Both the position numbers and the translations under genes were made by a program. Shown here piece by piece: positions 8,104 through 16,481 of a stretch of DNA of 64,000 bases; the first letter of the stretch is position 1, and each line of letters begins with the position of its first letter. This stretch comes from an uncultured Porphyromonadaceae bacterium (GTDB lineage Bacteria > Bacteroidota > Bacteroidia > Bacteroidales > Muribaculaceae): assembly GCA_900548975.1 (NCBI GenBank), contig URMS01000006.1, positions 1-64,000 of the forward strand. Direction: 5' to 3'. A model generated the notes under the pieces. The model was not told where the DNA came from and did no database searches. It saw nothing but the letters and a program-made list of their open reading frames with translations.

Positions 8104-9198
8104 ATGGAAAACAGGCTGAATTATAAGATTATCTACGACAGGCTCAGGCACGATATCGAGAGCGGTGCCTATGCTCCCGGAGCGCTTCTGCCTACCGAAG
8201 CTGTGCTTTCGCAGAAATACAATGTGTCCAGGCCTACGGTTGCCCGGGCCTACAATATGCTACAGGACGATGGTCTTGTAACCAAAAAGAAAGGTATGGG
8301 CACCGTTGTCAACGCTGTCGGAGCCGCAGCTTCCAGGCCCGTGTACGGCCTCTTGCTTCCGGGGGCCGGCGAGTCGGAGATATTCTCGATAATAAACGAC
8401 AGGCTTCTTACCCTTTCGAAAGAAGAAAATTTCGACTGTATATGGGACGGCGCTACTGCCGGCAGCGCCAACATACGGCGTGAACTGATATCAGGCTGCT
8501 GTGCCGGATATATCGCCCGTAAGGTCGACGGCGTGTTTTTCGCTCCTCTCGAGCGCGTAGGCGATGCCGCACGGCTCAACCGCGAAATATGCGATATGCT
8601 CGACAGCGCCGGCATCCCTGTGGTGCTTATCGACAGAGATATATGCGATCTTCCCGGCCGTAGCGGCTACGATGTGGTGAGTCTCGACAATTTCAGCGCC
8701 GGATGCATCATGGCGCAGCATCTTCTCGAACGTAACTGCGACGATATACACTTCTTTTACCGGCCCGATTCAGCCGCTTCCGTAAAAGTGCGCCTTGCCG
8801 GTGTAAGAGAGACATTGCATGCCGCGGGGCTGCCTTTTCCCGATGCCAATATACATTGCGGCGATCCCGAAGCCCCCGATACCGTAGCAGCTATCGCGAT
8901 TACAAAAGGCCGCACCGGCATAATATGTGCCAACGATTCCACCGCGGCCGTACTTATGTCTTCTCTCACCGGACCCGGCCGGGAAATATCGTCCGACCTG
9001 CTCATATGCGCTTTCGACGATATGAAGTATTCCCGCCATCTGCGGCATCCTCTCACCTCATTCCGCCAGCCGTGCACGGAGATCGCCGACACCTGTGTGG
9101 AACTGATGCAACGACGTATTGCCTCGCCGTCGGCACCTCCGCTGTCGGTGCTTCTGGAGGGAACTCTGATAGAACGTGAATCCACAACATTCAAATGA
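8104..9198 (+). CDS. GntR-family regulator with periplasmic-binding-protein-like sensor domain
   Basis: This 364-residue transcription factor has a GntR winged helix at about residues 1-75, with YDRLRHDIESGAYAPGALLP followed by the recognition helix region VSRPTVARAYN. The C-terminal LacI/PBP1-type sugar-sensing domain spans about 85-364, the layout seen in AraR-type regulators. The ATG at 8104 is used because it starts the winged helix and follows a perfect promoter; longer in-frame starts would lie upstream of that promoter. It is followed after 7 nt by a sugar kinase gene and is divergent from two GH32-like genes, so a sugar or sugar phosphate from that pathway is the likely effector. Repressor or activator cannot be told. 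Confidence 0.92.
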   Translation: MENRLNYKIIYDRLRHDIESGAYAPGALLPTEAVLSQKYNVSRPTVARAYNMLQDDGLVTKKKGMGTVVNAVGAAASRPVYGLLLPGAGESEIFSIINDRLLTLSKEENFDCIWDGATAGSANIRRELISGCCAGYIARKVDGVFFAPLERVGDAARLNREICDMLDSAGIPVVLIDRDICDLPGRSGYDVVSLDNFSAGCIMAQHLLERNCDDIHFFYRPDSAASVKVRLAGVRETLHAAGLPFPDANIHCGDPEAPDTVAAIAITKGRTGIICANDSTAAVLMSSLTGPGREISSDLLICAFDDMKYSRHLRHPLTSFRQPCTEIADTCVELMQRRIASPSAPPLSVLLEGTLIERESTTFK

Positions 9199-9205
9199 CA
9201 GGCTT

Positions 9206-10501
9206 ATGCACTACATTGGCATAGACATCGGCACCAGCTCTATCTGCGGGGTGGCATACAATCCGGAAACGGGAACAACAGATATTGTCAGCCGGCCGAA
9301 CAGCGCATCGGTATCATCGTGCTGCTCCGATGAAAAACTTCAGGATCCCTCGGCCATAATGGCGTGTGTGCGCTCCATTGCCGACGAACTCATCGACGCT
9401 CATGCCGACGCCGTGTCCATAGGGCTTAGCGGGCAGATGCACGGCATACTTTACCTCGACAGCGACGGGAATGCCATCAGTCCTCTCTACACATGGCAGG
9501 ACGGCCGCGGCAACCGTCCGCTGGAGTCGGACTCGAGCTATGCGGATTATCTTACATCCGTGTCGGGCTATCCGGTTGCTACGGGCTATGGACTTGTCAC
9601 GCATTTCTATAACAGCAGAAACGGTCTTGTGCCGGACAATGCCCGGAGTCTGTGTTCCATAATGGACTATGCCGGTATGAGGCTCACAGGACGTCGCTCA
9701 CCGCTCACCGATTATACCAACGGCGCTTCGCTCGGCTTTTTCGACAAGAGACGCCTGTGCTTCGACCACGAGGCGCTCGGCCGCGCCGGAATCGATGCCG
9801 CGATTCTCCCCGATCTTGCACCTTCGGCCACTCTGCTGGGGCAGTACCGGAATATTCCGGTATACTCGGCTATCGGCGACAACCAGGCGGCATTTATAGG
9901 TTCTGTGGCCGACCGCAGTTCGGCCGTACATGTGACTGTGGGTACGAGCAGCCAGATTTCTGTCTATACCCCCGAATATGTGGAGGTCGACACTCTCGAT
10001 ACGAGGCCGTTGCCGGGCGGTGGGTATATACTTGTAGGTGCAGAGCTCTGCGGCGGATATTCGTTTGCCATTCTCAAAAACTTTTTTGCCGAAACCGCAC
10101 GGCTGATATGCGGGAAAGATATGTCCGACAGCGATATCTACGCTGCAATGATGTCGGTGCCCTATCTTGCCGACAGCGCGCTGAGTGTCGAGACTCTTTT
10201 CGACGGCACGCGTCAGGACCCCGGCAGGCGCGGAAGTGTCACCGGTATTTCATCGTCGAATTTCACACCGCAGGAACTAATCTGCGGCTTTGCCAGAGGC
10301 ATATGTGATGCCCTCCATGCTTATTATCGTCTTTTGCCCCCTTCGCTTCAGGAAAACAAGACTCATATCGTGGCGTCGGGCAACGGTCTGCGCCGTAATC
10401 ACCTCCCTCGGCAGGCTCTCGAAGATCGCTTCGGCCTACCCGTCATACTATCGGCATGTGCCGAGGAAGCCGCCCTCGGCGCCGCCCTGTCCATGCACTG
10501 A
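9206..10501 (+). CDS. FGGY-family carbohydrate kinase, sedoheptulokinase-like
   Basis: This 431-residue cytoplasmic sugar kinase has the phosphate-binding YIGIDIGTSS at its N-terminus. GLSGQMHGILY, TWQDGRGN, DYTNGASLGFF and the catalytic-Asp region AIGDNQAAFIGS together resemble sedoheptulokinase (SHPK/CARKL) more than glycerol, xylulose or ribulose kinases. The adenine-binding VASGNGLRRN lies near the C-terminus. The ATG at 9206 places GIDIGT at the usual distance; an ATG at 9176 inside gntR would add ten residues. It is probably co-transcribed with the regulator. In this locus it most likely phosphorylates a ketose released by the GH32-like enzymes, either fructose-like or sedoheptulose; the substrate is unproven. 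Confidence 0.88.
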   Translation: MHYIGIDIGTSSICGVAYNPETGTTDIVSRPNSASVSSCCSDEKLQDPSAIMACVRSIADELIDAHADAVSIGLSGQMHGILYLDSDGNAISPLYTWQDGRGNRPLESDSSYADYLTSVSGYPVATGYGLVTHFYNSRNGLVPDNARSLCSIMDYAGMRLTGRRSPLTDYTNGASLGFFDKRRLCFDHEALGRAGIDAAILPDLAPSATLLGQYRNIPVYSAIGDNQAAFIGSVADRSSAVHVTVGTSSQISVYTPEYVEVDTLDTRPLPGGGYILVGAELCGGYSFAILKNFFAETARLICGKDMSDSDIYAAMMSVPYLADSALSVETLFDGTRQDPGRRGSVTGISSSNFTPQELICGFARGICDALHAYYRLLPPSLQENKTHIVASGNGLRRNHLPRQALEDRFGLPVILSACAEEAALGAALSMH

Positions 10502-10520
10502 CCACGCCCCTATCCGCACA

Positions 10521-10560
10521 AAAACGATTGTGTCCATAACTTGATGCAATCGTTTTTTTA
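10521..10560 (+). terminator. Intrinsic terminator after the FGGY kinase
   Basis: AAAACGATTG (10521-10530) pairs perfectly with CAATCGTTTT (10547-10556) and is followed by more T residues, 20 bp after the stop codon. Confidence 0.85.
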
Positions 10561-10661
10561 TTAGCTCTTGTTGTGGCGGTTTAATTTGTGAATAACAGTA
10601 TTTTGTGTTAATGAGGACTGGCATTACAGCAGTTCTTGACAACTTCGGCATCCGAAATCAA

Positions 10662-10928
10662 TTATTGATTACTATTGATATATTCTCGATTTACGCGATA
10701 TACAAGTATCCCGCATAAGACAACGAAGATAATCGCTAATAGCCCGGCAAAACCTCTCATAAGCAATATATTTCTATAAGACAGTTGCTCCCTCCAAATC
10801 AACATAGCCAGCATGAGTGCTATAGTGATTGAGATGGCAACAACGGCACAGTATTTTATTTTTCTGTTTGCAGGTTTGTTGTATAGTTTATTTAGTTCGT
10901 CTCGCGGACCAATTTCAATCATTCCCAT
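10662..10928 (-). CDS. Small hypothetical membrane protein
   Basis: This 88-residue protein has a charged N-terminus and two predicted membrane segments at about residues 27-44 and 54-76, ending in a short polar tail. I do not recognise a family. The gene is markedly more AT-rich than the surrounding core genes. It lies 50 bp downstream of the KilA-N gene on the same strand, so it may share its transcript. No exact Bacteroidetes promoter was found directly before it. Confidence 0.5.
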   Translation of the reverse strand: MGMIEIGPRDELNKLYNKPANRKIKYCAVVAISITIALMLAMLIWREQLSYRNILLMRGFAGLLAIIFVVLCGILVYRVNREYINSNQ

Positions 10929-10978
10929 AAGGTATAAGTTTTTTATATCGTAATATTGTAATAATTAGCTTCTTATCT

Positions 10979-11788
10979 TTACTTTAGTAGTTTTCTGTTG
11001 TTACCGCTGTTTTCCAGTACGCTCATCTGATGAATGGCTATCTGATTCAGTTTCACAAGCCGCTCACTCTGCGTCATGCCTTGCTCGATGAAAACCGCGT
11101 TAAGGTTTTCCATATTTGACAGGCAGATAAGTTCGTTGATAGTGGCATAGTCGCGTATGTTCCCTTTGAGGTCGGGATTGGCTTCGCGCCATTGCTTTGC
11201 CGTTACCCCAAACATAGCCACATTCAACACATCGGCTTCATTGGCGTAGATGATGTTTGCCTGTGCGGGAGTAACCTGCGCCGGGACAAGGTTCTGCTTT
11301 ATGGCATCGGTATGTATACGGTAGTTGATTTTCGACAGTTCACGTTTCGCAGACCAACCCAGCAACCGCTGTTCCTCAGTCTTCAACCGCTGAAATTCCT
11401 TGACAATGTAGAGTTCAAACTCAACAGAAATCCAGCTTGCGAATTTCAATGCAATATCTTTATGCGCATAAGTTCCACCATAACGCCCTGATTTAGCGAT
11501 TATGCCAATGGCATTAGTCGCATCCGTCCATTTCTTTGGAGAGAGAGTAAATGCGTTCAGGCCGGCTTGTTGTCTAAACCCCTCGAATTCGGTGGGTTTA
11601 AAATTCGGATTGTAAAGCTGTTCCCAAATGCCTAAATACTCTATTGTGTTACGGTTGCGCAACCAGTTTGCAATCACAGCGTTAGGTTCATCGCTTTTAT
11701 GCCTTGCCAAATCGGTCAACGATATATAATCGTTCCCATTGACGGCGATAATTGTTATATTGGTATTTTGAACTGTAATCTTTGCCAT
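10979..11788 (-). CDS. KilA-N domain protein
   Basis: This 269-residue protein has an N-terminal KilA-N DNA-binding domain (about residues 1-130). Visible features are YISLTDLARHKS, the WLRNRNTIEYLGIWE segment and the GTYAHKDIALKFASWISVEF core. A helical C-terminal part of unknown role follows. KilA-N proteins are common in phages, large DNA viruses and bacterial accessory regions. The ATG at 11788 (MAKITVQ) is used because a start at 11821 would lie within the promoter -7 box. Base composition is clearly more AT-rich than neighbours, and no integrase or phage structural gene is near. Acquisition by transfer is likely; its present role is unknown. Confidence 0.85.
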   Translation of the reverse strand: MAKITVQNTNITIIAVNGNDYISLTDLARHKSDEPNAVIANWLRNRNTIEYLGIWEQLYNPNFKPTEFEGFRQQAGLNAFTLSPKKWTDATNAIGIIAKSGRYGGTYAHKDIALKFASWISVEFELYIVKEFQRLKTEEQRLLGWSAKRELSKINYRIHTDAIKQNLVPAQVTPAQANIIYANEADVLNVAMFGVTAKQWREANPDLKGNIRDYATINELICLSNMENLNAVFIEQGMTQSERLVKLNQIAIHQMSVLENSGNNRKLLK

Positions 11789-11818
11789 TGTTTCTGATAT
11801 GGCGTATATGCCAATACA

Positions 11819-11826
11819 CAAAGTTA
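11819..11826 (-). promoter_or_regulatory. -7 element of the KilA-N gene
   Basis: The minus strand reads TAACTTTG, an exact TAnnTTTG match about 30 bp before the chosen ATG. No convincing -33 box is visible. Confidence 0.5.
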
Positions 11827-11912
11827 CACATTGTCTCTGACATTCAGCGTATTCACTTCATAAAAATCCATATCAACTGTTGTTATCCTCCGAAAAATAG
11901 ATAATAGATCAG

Positions 11913-11961
11913 ATAAAAAAAACTGGAGGCTGTGCGGTCCATAATGAACTGCACAGCCTCC
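11913..11961 (-). terminator. Intrinsic terminator of the large secreted protein gene
   Basis: On the minus strand GGAGGCTGTGC (11961-11951) pairs perfectly with GCACAGCCTCC (11935-11925), followed by AG and a run of eight T residues. Confidence 0.9.
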
Positions 11962-11985
11962 TGAGACTTTTATATGGGAGGGGGA

Positions 11986-14900
11986 TCAGCGGACGGCGAC
12001 CTTGGCTACGGTGGTGCCGGCTTTGACTACATAGAGGCCCGGGACAACAGCGATTTCGGTGCGGGCGCTGCCGGTGGCGGAGGCTACGGTCTTGCCGTCG
12101 GGGGTATAGACGGCTATTTCCATACCGGCGGCGTTGCCGACGATGATGCAGCCCTCGCCTGCGGCGATGGTCACCGACGAAGTGCCGATGGCAGAAATCG
12201 ACGAGGTTTCGGCCGAAGCGGCATCCGACAGAGCGGACTCGCCTTTGTCGTAGACTACCGATATCTGATAGCTGTGAACACCTGCGGGTACCTGGGTGTC
12301 GACGTAGGATGTTTCGGCGACGGGGCTTTCGTTCACGAGTGTTTTGTCGCGGTAGATGTTGTAGCCCAGAACGACGAGTTCTTCGGGTTTGGAGCTTGCG
12401 GGGATGAAGGTGATATCGTCGATCGACAGCATGTAGCAGTCGTTCGAAATGCAGCGTACCACGAAACGGAGCGCACCGGCGGGAAGGTCGACGGTGTATT
12501 CGGTCCAGTCGGCCGATATGCCGGAGAATGTTTCCAAAAGCACGAAATCATCGGTTTCCGTGCTGCCTGTGGAGTACAATATTTCAAATGACTCGGGATA
12601 GGAAGCTCTTTGTGAGCGTGCGAACAGCGATATTGTCTGAGCGCATCCGGGCAGTTCGGGCGATATCATCCAGTCATCGCACTGGGTGCCCTTTTCGTCG
12701 ATGGGATATACCGATGCCATCATTTTCAACCCCGAATGGGCCGAGAAGCTTGCGGGATCTTTTCCGGTGGTATCGTAGACGAAGAACGACGAAGTGCTTG
12801 TGCCGGTCTGCTCTGCGAGACTGGCGTTTCTCAGACCGTCCTTATCGATGAGAATCCATTCGCCCATTCCCGTATATGTGCCGGCGGGATAGCTTTCGAA
12901 GTCTTCGGTCACGGGATTGCCGATGGCAGTGCTCAGGTCGGGAGCGGTCCACGACAGTTCTATCGATTTGCCGGCAGCCTGAGCTGTGAGGCCCGTAGCC
13001 TTGGGATAGATCGGGAAATCTACGGCGGTAGATGCGGAGATTCGGTTGTTGTCGGTGTTAAGGTCGGGTGCATATACGGCCACGGCCTCGAACTGGAGTT
13101 TCTCGGGCGATGCCACACCGGGCGTAAATTCGAATTCTATCGTGGCCGCAGCGTCGCTTGCGATAGCGGGGCCGCTCTTCTGCCCGATCATCTCGTCGTT
13201 GCAGAACAGCTGCACGGTGTAGTTTTCGGCGGTATTGGCGCCGAAATTCTCGACAGTGACGGCTACTACGGCCTTTTCGCCTGTTTTGACTTTGGCGGGT
13301 GCGCTGATGGCTGCCGCGATGATGTCGTGGGCCGGGCGGTCGAGAACGTTGATGTTGTCGATAGCCACGGCGGTGGTGCTTCCGGCTGTGGCGTCGAACA
13401 TTATGCTCACTGTCTTGCCTTTATAAGCGTCCAGACTGCATGTGGCTTTCAACCAGCCGTCGAGGCCGCTTTCGTTCAGGGTAATGGTGCGGAGGTCGGT
13501 ATAGCTTTCGTCGCTGCCGAAGTCCTTTACAAGAACCTTGAGGGTGGATGTGGAGCTCGATACCGCGTAGTAGTAGAACTGCAGAACGGGGCTTTCGGTG
13601 TCGCGGAGCGATATCTTGCCGGTGCAGAGTGTGGCCTCGTCGCCGCGGTAGCCGCCGATGAAGCCGATGCAGCCGCCGTCGTTGTCCTGCGACATCTCGC
13701 TGCTCAGCGACCATCCGGCATAAGTACCGTTTATGGTGTTGATAACATAGATGTATTCACCCAGATGTCCGCCGGGGAAAGAATCGGCATAGGGCAGAGT
13801 ATAGTCGGGGCCTGCGAATATAATTTCGGTCTTGGCGAAATCTTCCGATTCACCGGCCGAGGTCTTGGCGTGCACGGCATATACTACCACGTCCTGCTTG
13901 CCGTCGGCCGCGATGGCCTGGTAGGTATACGATGTTTCACTGATGTTGTCGGCGACTTCGATCACATTGTTGTCGTCGTCCTGTGTGATGATATGGTAGG
14001 TGATGAGGTCGGGATTGATGGGGTTGCCGTCGACATCGCTTTCGGGCACATCCCACGATATTGTCACTTCGCCGGGAGTAGCTGTTTCCACTACATGAGC
14101 GGTTTTGGGTGCCTTGGGCACATTTACACCGATATATACACGCGCAGTGATAACCTTGCCGTCGCCGGCCTCGTTGACAGCATAGGCCGAGTAGGTGTGC
14201 GGGCCTTGCTCGACGCCTTCGTCGGTAAATGTGTATTCAGCGCCGGGAGTCGCATTGGCGAATTCCTTGATTACCTCGTTGTCGCGGCTTACTACCAGAC
14301 GCGATATCGAAGTGAGATTGTCGCCCGATATTGCCTTGGCCGGAGCGGTGACGCTGATGTCGGCCTTGAGCTCGCCGCTCACATATGGGCTTACATTGAA
14401 AGCCGACGGAACATCGGGAACGTCGTTCGAGTAGCTTTCGGTTACGGAAATGTCGTCGACATAGAGATAGTATTTGTCGGCATCGCTTATGTCGTGTATG
14501 CCGAAGTAGTAGTCGCCGTCTTCCGATATGGAGGCGAAACCTTCGTAAAGGGCGGGAGTCTTGCCCGATATTACGGTGGGAGCGATAAGTTCTGTGGTCA
14601 TACCGCCGATTGTAGCCGAATTGCCGAATTTCACTTCGAGTCGTTCGGGATCAGAATCGTTATGAGCCGAGGCATAGAATGCGAAGCGGTATGTCCAGCC
14701 TTTTTTAAGACGTACAGGAGGTGTAATCAGCCAGTCGTCCATCTGTGCCGACATGCTGTATCTCATTCGTACGCGCGATTCGTAGTATTCCCACTGTTTT
14801 CCGTCTTTATTTCCGTCGAGGATAGTGTAGGCGGCAAGCGCGTTTTCGGTATCGAAGCTCTCGGTATAAGGGACGGATGCCACACCGGTGACGAAGCTGC

Positions 14901-16440
14901 TCGACTCTACAGCTTCCGACAGAGCGCCGTTGCACTCGGCCGTTACGGTGTAGTGGTTGACGGTGAGCTCGCCGTCGGGCAGAGTTTCGGTAAATTCGGT
15001 GTTTTTGCTGCCCGACATCACGATCTGGTCGGCGGGATAGCGGCGTACGGTGTATGTCACGGCTTCGGGATCGAAATATCCGCCGTCCGACGATGCCGTG
15101 ACAGCCTCCCAGCGCAGGGTCGCGCGGCCATTCTCGAAGATCAGTCCGGTTATGGTGACAGGTTTGGGTGTGACCATACCGACGAAAGTGCTTGTGGTTG
15201 CCTTGGGACTGTCGCCGTGTTCGTTGGAGAGACGCACGGTGAAGTCATAGTTGCCCGCTTTGGTCAGCGACACCGGTACCGAAACGTTTTCTTCCGGATT
15301 CGCATTTCCGTTTATCACCGAGGACTCGGGGCCTTCGATAATGAGGGTATATCCTACGGTTCCCGTCAGATCCCCTCCGGCAAAGGTAGTGGCCGGAACG
15401 GTGAAGGTAACCGTACCTTCGGTAGAGCCTTTCTCGAAATTCGCTTTCAGTGAATACGGCGTATTAGGAGCATTATCGTCGGCATCGGGTATGGGTATGT
15501 AGAGGCCTGCTATCTGCAGATCTGCAGGCAGCTCGTAGAGCAGGGTCGCTGCGCCGGTGGCGGGTTCGACTTCGTAGAGGCCGGCGTTTCCGGTCTCGGG
15601 AGCCGCTGTCCAGTAGAAGCGACCGGAGCGCTGGTCGATAACGGCCGATGCCATATAGAACGGTTTGACCCCGGTCTCGCCGACCGAAGTCATTTCACCG
15701 GTGTTCTTGTTCACGGTATAAAGTGTGCCCGACATGGTAATGGCGTAGAGAGTGCCGTCTTTGGCGACAGCGCAGGCATTCCATGCTTCGTCGAGGTTCT
15801 TGATGGCCTGACGTGAGGCATTGTCGGGGTTGAGGATGCCGAATACATAGCCCGTACCGGAATCGTTTTTGAAACAACCGTATATTTTTCCGGTGATGGC
15901 GTCGTAAGCCATGTCGGTGGATACGGCGCTTCCGTTGGCGTTTTTAAGGCCCTGGTACTCCCATGTTTCCGCATCGAATTTATAGATGGTGGTGAATGTG
16001 GTCCATCCGTAATCGAAGTAGCTGACCGAGTAGTATGTCGTGCCGTCGCATACACCGCCGCCGTTGGCGTTGAAATTCTCGTCGGTGGCTATGGTGGTTA
16101 CCGAGGTGGTTTCGCCGTCGGTCGGCAGACTGATAAGAGAATAGGGACTCGACAGCGTGCAGCCGAAGACAGGGGCGCTCTCGGGAACGACAGGCGCCTT
16201 TTCGGGAGCAGTACGCACACGGAAGGTGTAGTCTGCGGCCGATTTCAGACCGGGGTCGGACGTGCGGCGCGATATTTCCGGCGGGGTCGATTCTTTGTCA
16301 GGCCGTTCGGTGGCCACTCTGCCGATGGCGCCGAGCGCATCCTGCACGCGCGACCTCTGGTCGGCAGGCAGGATTGCCACAACCGTCAGCGGCACAGCTA
16401 CGGCCACAGACATGGCAATTTTGAGCAAATGTTTTTTCAT
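11986..16440 (-). CDS. Large secreted multidomain protein: adhesin-like jelly rolls, FN3 domains, type IX-like C-terminus
   Basis: This 1484-residue exported protein begins MKKHLLKIAMSVAVAVPL, a signal peptide. Residues of about 100-340 look like a propeller-type segment with repeated lines such as DGTLYAITMSGTLYTVNKN. Fibronectin type III-like modules then alternate with three jelly-roll segments of cleaved-adhesin type, recognisable by ESFDTEN..DDWLITPPV, DSFPGGHLGEYIY and EDFESYPAGTYTG..DDWMISPEL. The last 70 residues (EIAVYTPDGKTVAS..GLYVVKAG) match the type IX sorting domain style. It is probably cell-surface or secreted. It begins 41 bp after the aldo/keto reductase gene and ends in a strong terminator. 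Reading further upstream in frame would only cross the next gene, so the ATG at 16440 is used. The ligand is unknown. Confidence 0.85.
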   Translation of the reverse strand: MKKHLLKIAMSVAVAVPLTVVAILPADQRSRVQDALGAIGRVATERPDKESTPPEISRRTSDPGLKSAADYTFRVRTAPEKAPVVPESAPVFGCTLSSPYSLISLPTDGETTSVTTIATDENFNANGGGVCDGTTYYSVSYFDYGWTTFTTIYKFDAETWEYQGLKNANGSAVSTDMAYDAITGKIYGCFKNDSGTGYVFGILNPDNASRQAIKNLDEAWNACAVAKDGTLYAITMSGTLYTVNKNTGEMTSVGETGVKPFYMASAVIDQRSGRFYWTAAPETGNAGLYEVEPATGAATLLYELPADLQIAGLYIPIPDADDNAPNTPYSLKANFEKGSTEGTVTFTVPATTFAGGDLTGTVGYTLIIEGPESSVINGNANPEENVSVPVSLTKAGNYDFTVRLSNEHGDSPKATTSTFVGMVTPKPVTITGLIFENGRATLRWEAVTASSDGGYFDPEAVTYTVRRYPADQIVMSGSKNTEFTETLPDGELTVNHYTVTAECNGALSEAVESSSFVTGVASVPYTESFDTENALAAYTILDGNKDGKQWEYYESRVRMRYSMSAQMDDWLITPPVRLKKGWTYRFAFYASAHNDSDPERLEVKFGNSATIGGMTTELIAPTVISGKTPALYEGFASISEDGDYYFGIHDISDADKYYLYVDDISVTESYSNDVPDVPSAFNVSPYVSGELKADISVTAPAKAISGDNLTSISRLVVSRDNEVIKEFANATPGAEYTFTDEGVEQGPHTYSAYAVNEAGDGKVITARVYIGVNVPKAPKTAHVVETATPGEVTISWDVPESDVDGNPINPDLITYHIITQDDDNNVIEVADNISETSYTYQAIAADGKQDVVVYAVHAKTSAGESEDFAKTEIIFAGPDYTLPYADSFPGGHLGEYIYVINTINGTYAGWSLSSEMSQDNDGGCIGFIGGYRGDEATLCTGKISLRDTESPVLQFYYYAVSSSTSTLKVLVKDFGSDESYTDLRTITLNESGLDGWLKATCSLDAYKGKTVSIMFDATAGSTTAVAIDNINVLDRPAHDIIAAAISAPAKVKTGEKAVVAVTVENFGANTAENYTVQLFCNDEMIGQKSGPAIASDAAATIEFEFTPGVASPEKLQFEAVAVYAPDLNTDNNRISASTAVDFPIYPKATGLTAQAAGKSIELSWTAPDLSTAIGNPVTEDFESYPAGTYTGMGEWILIDKDGLRNASLAEQTGTSTSSFFVYDTTGKDPASFSAHSGLKMMASVYPIDEKGTQCDDWMISPELPGCAQTISLFARSQRASYPESFEILYSTGSTETDDFVLLETFSGISADWTEYTVDLPAGALRFVVRCISNDCYMLSIDDITFIPASSKPEELVVLGYNIYRDKTLVNESPVAETSYVDTQVPAGVHSYQISVVYDKGESALSDAASAETSSISAIGTSSVTIAAGEGCIIVGNAAGMEIAVYTPDGKTVASATGSARTEIAVVPGLYVVKAGTTVAKVAVR

Positions 16441-16481
16441 AGGGAAATATTTAGATGGTGTTATGTGGAAATGATAGGCTG

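Noticed and set aside
12736..15453. Long plus-strand open frame (905 codons)
   Set aside because: It lies wholly within the large secreted protein gene on the other strand and has no recognisable domain.
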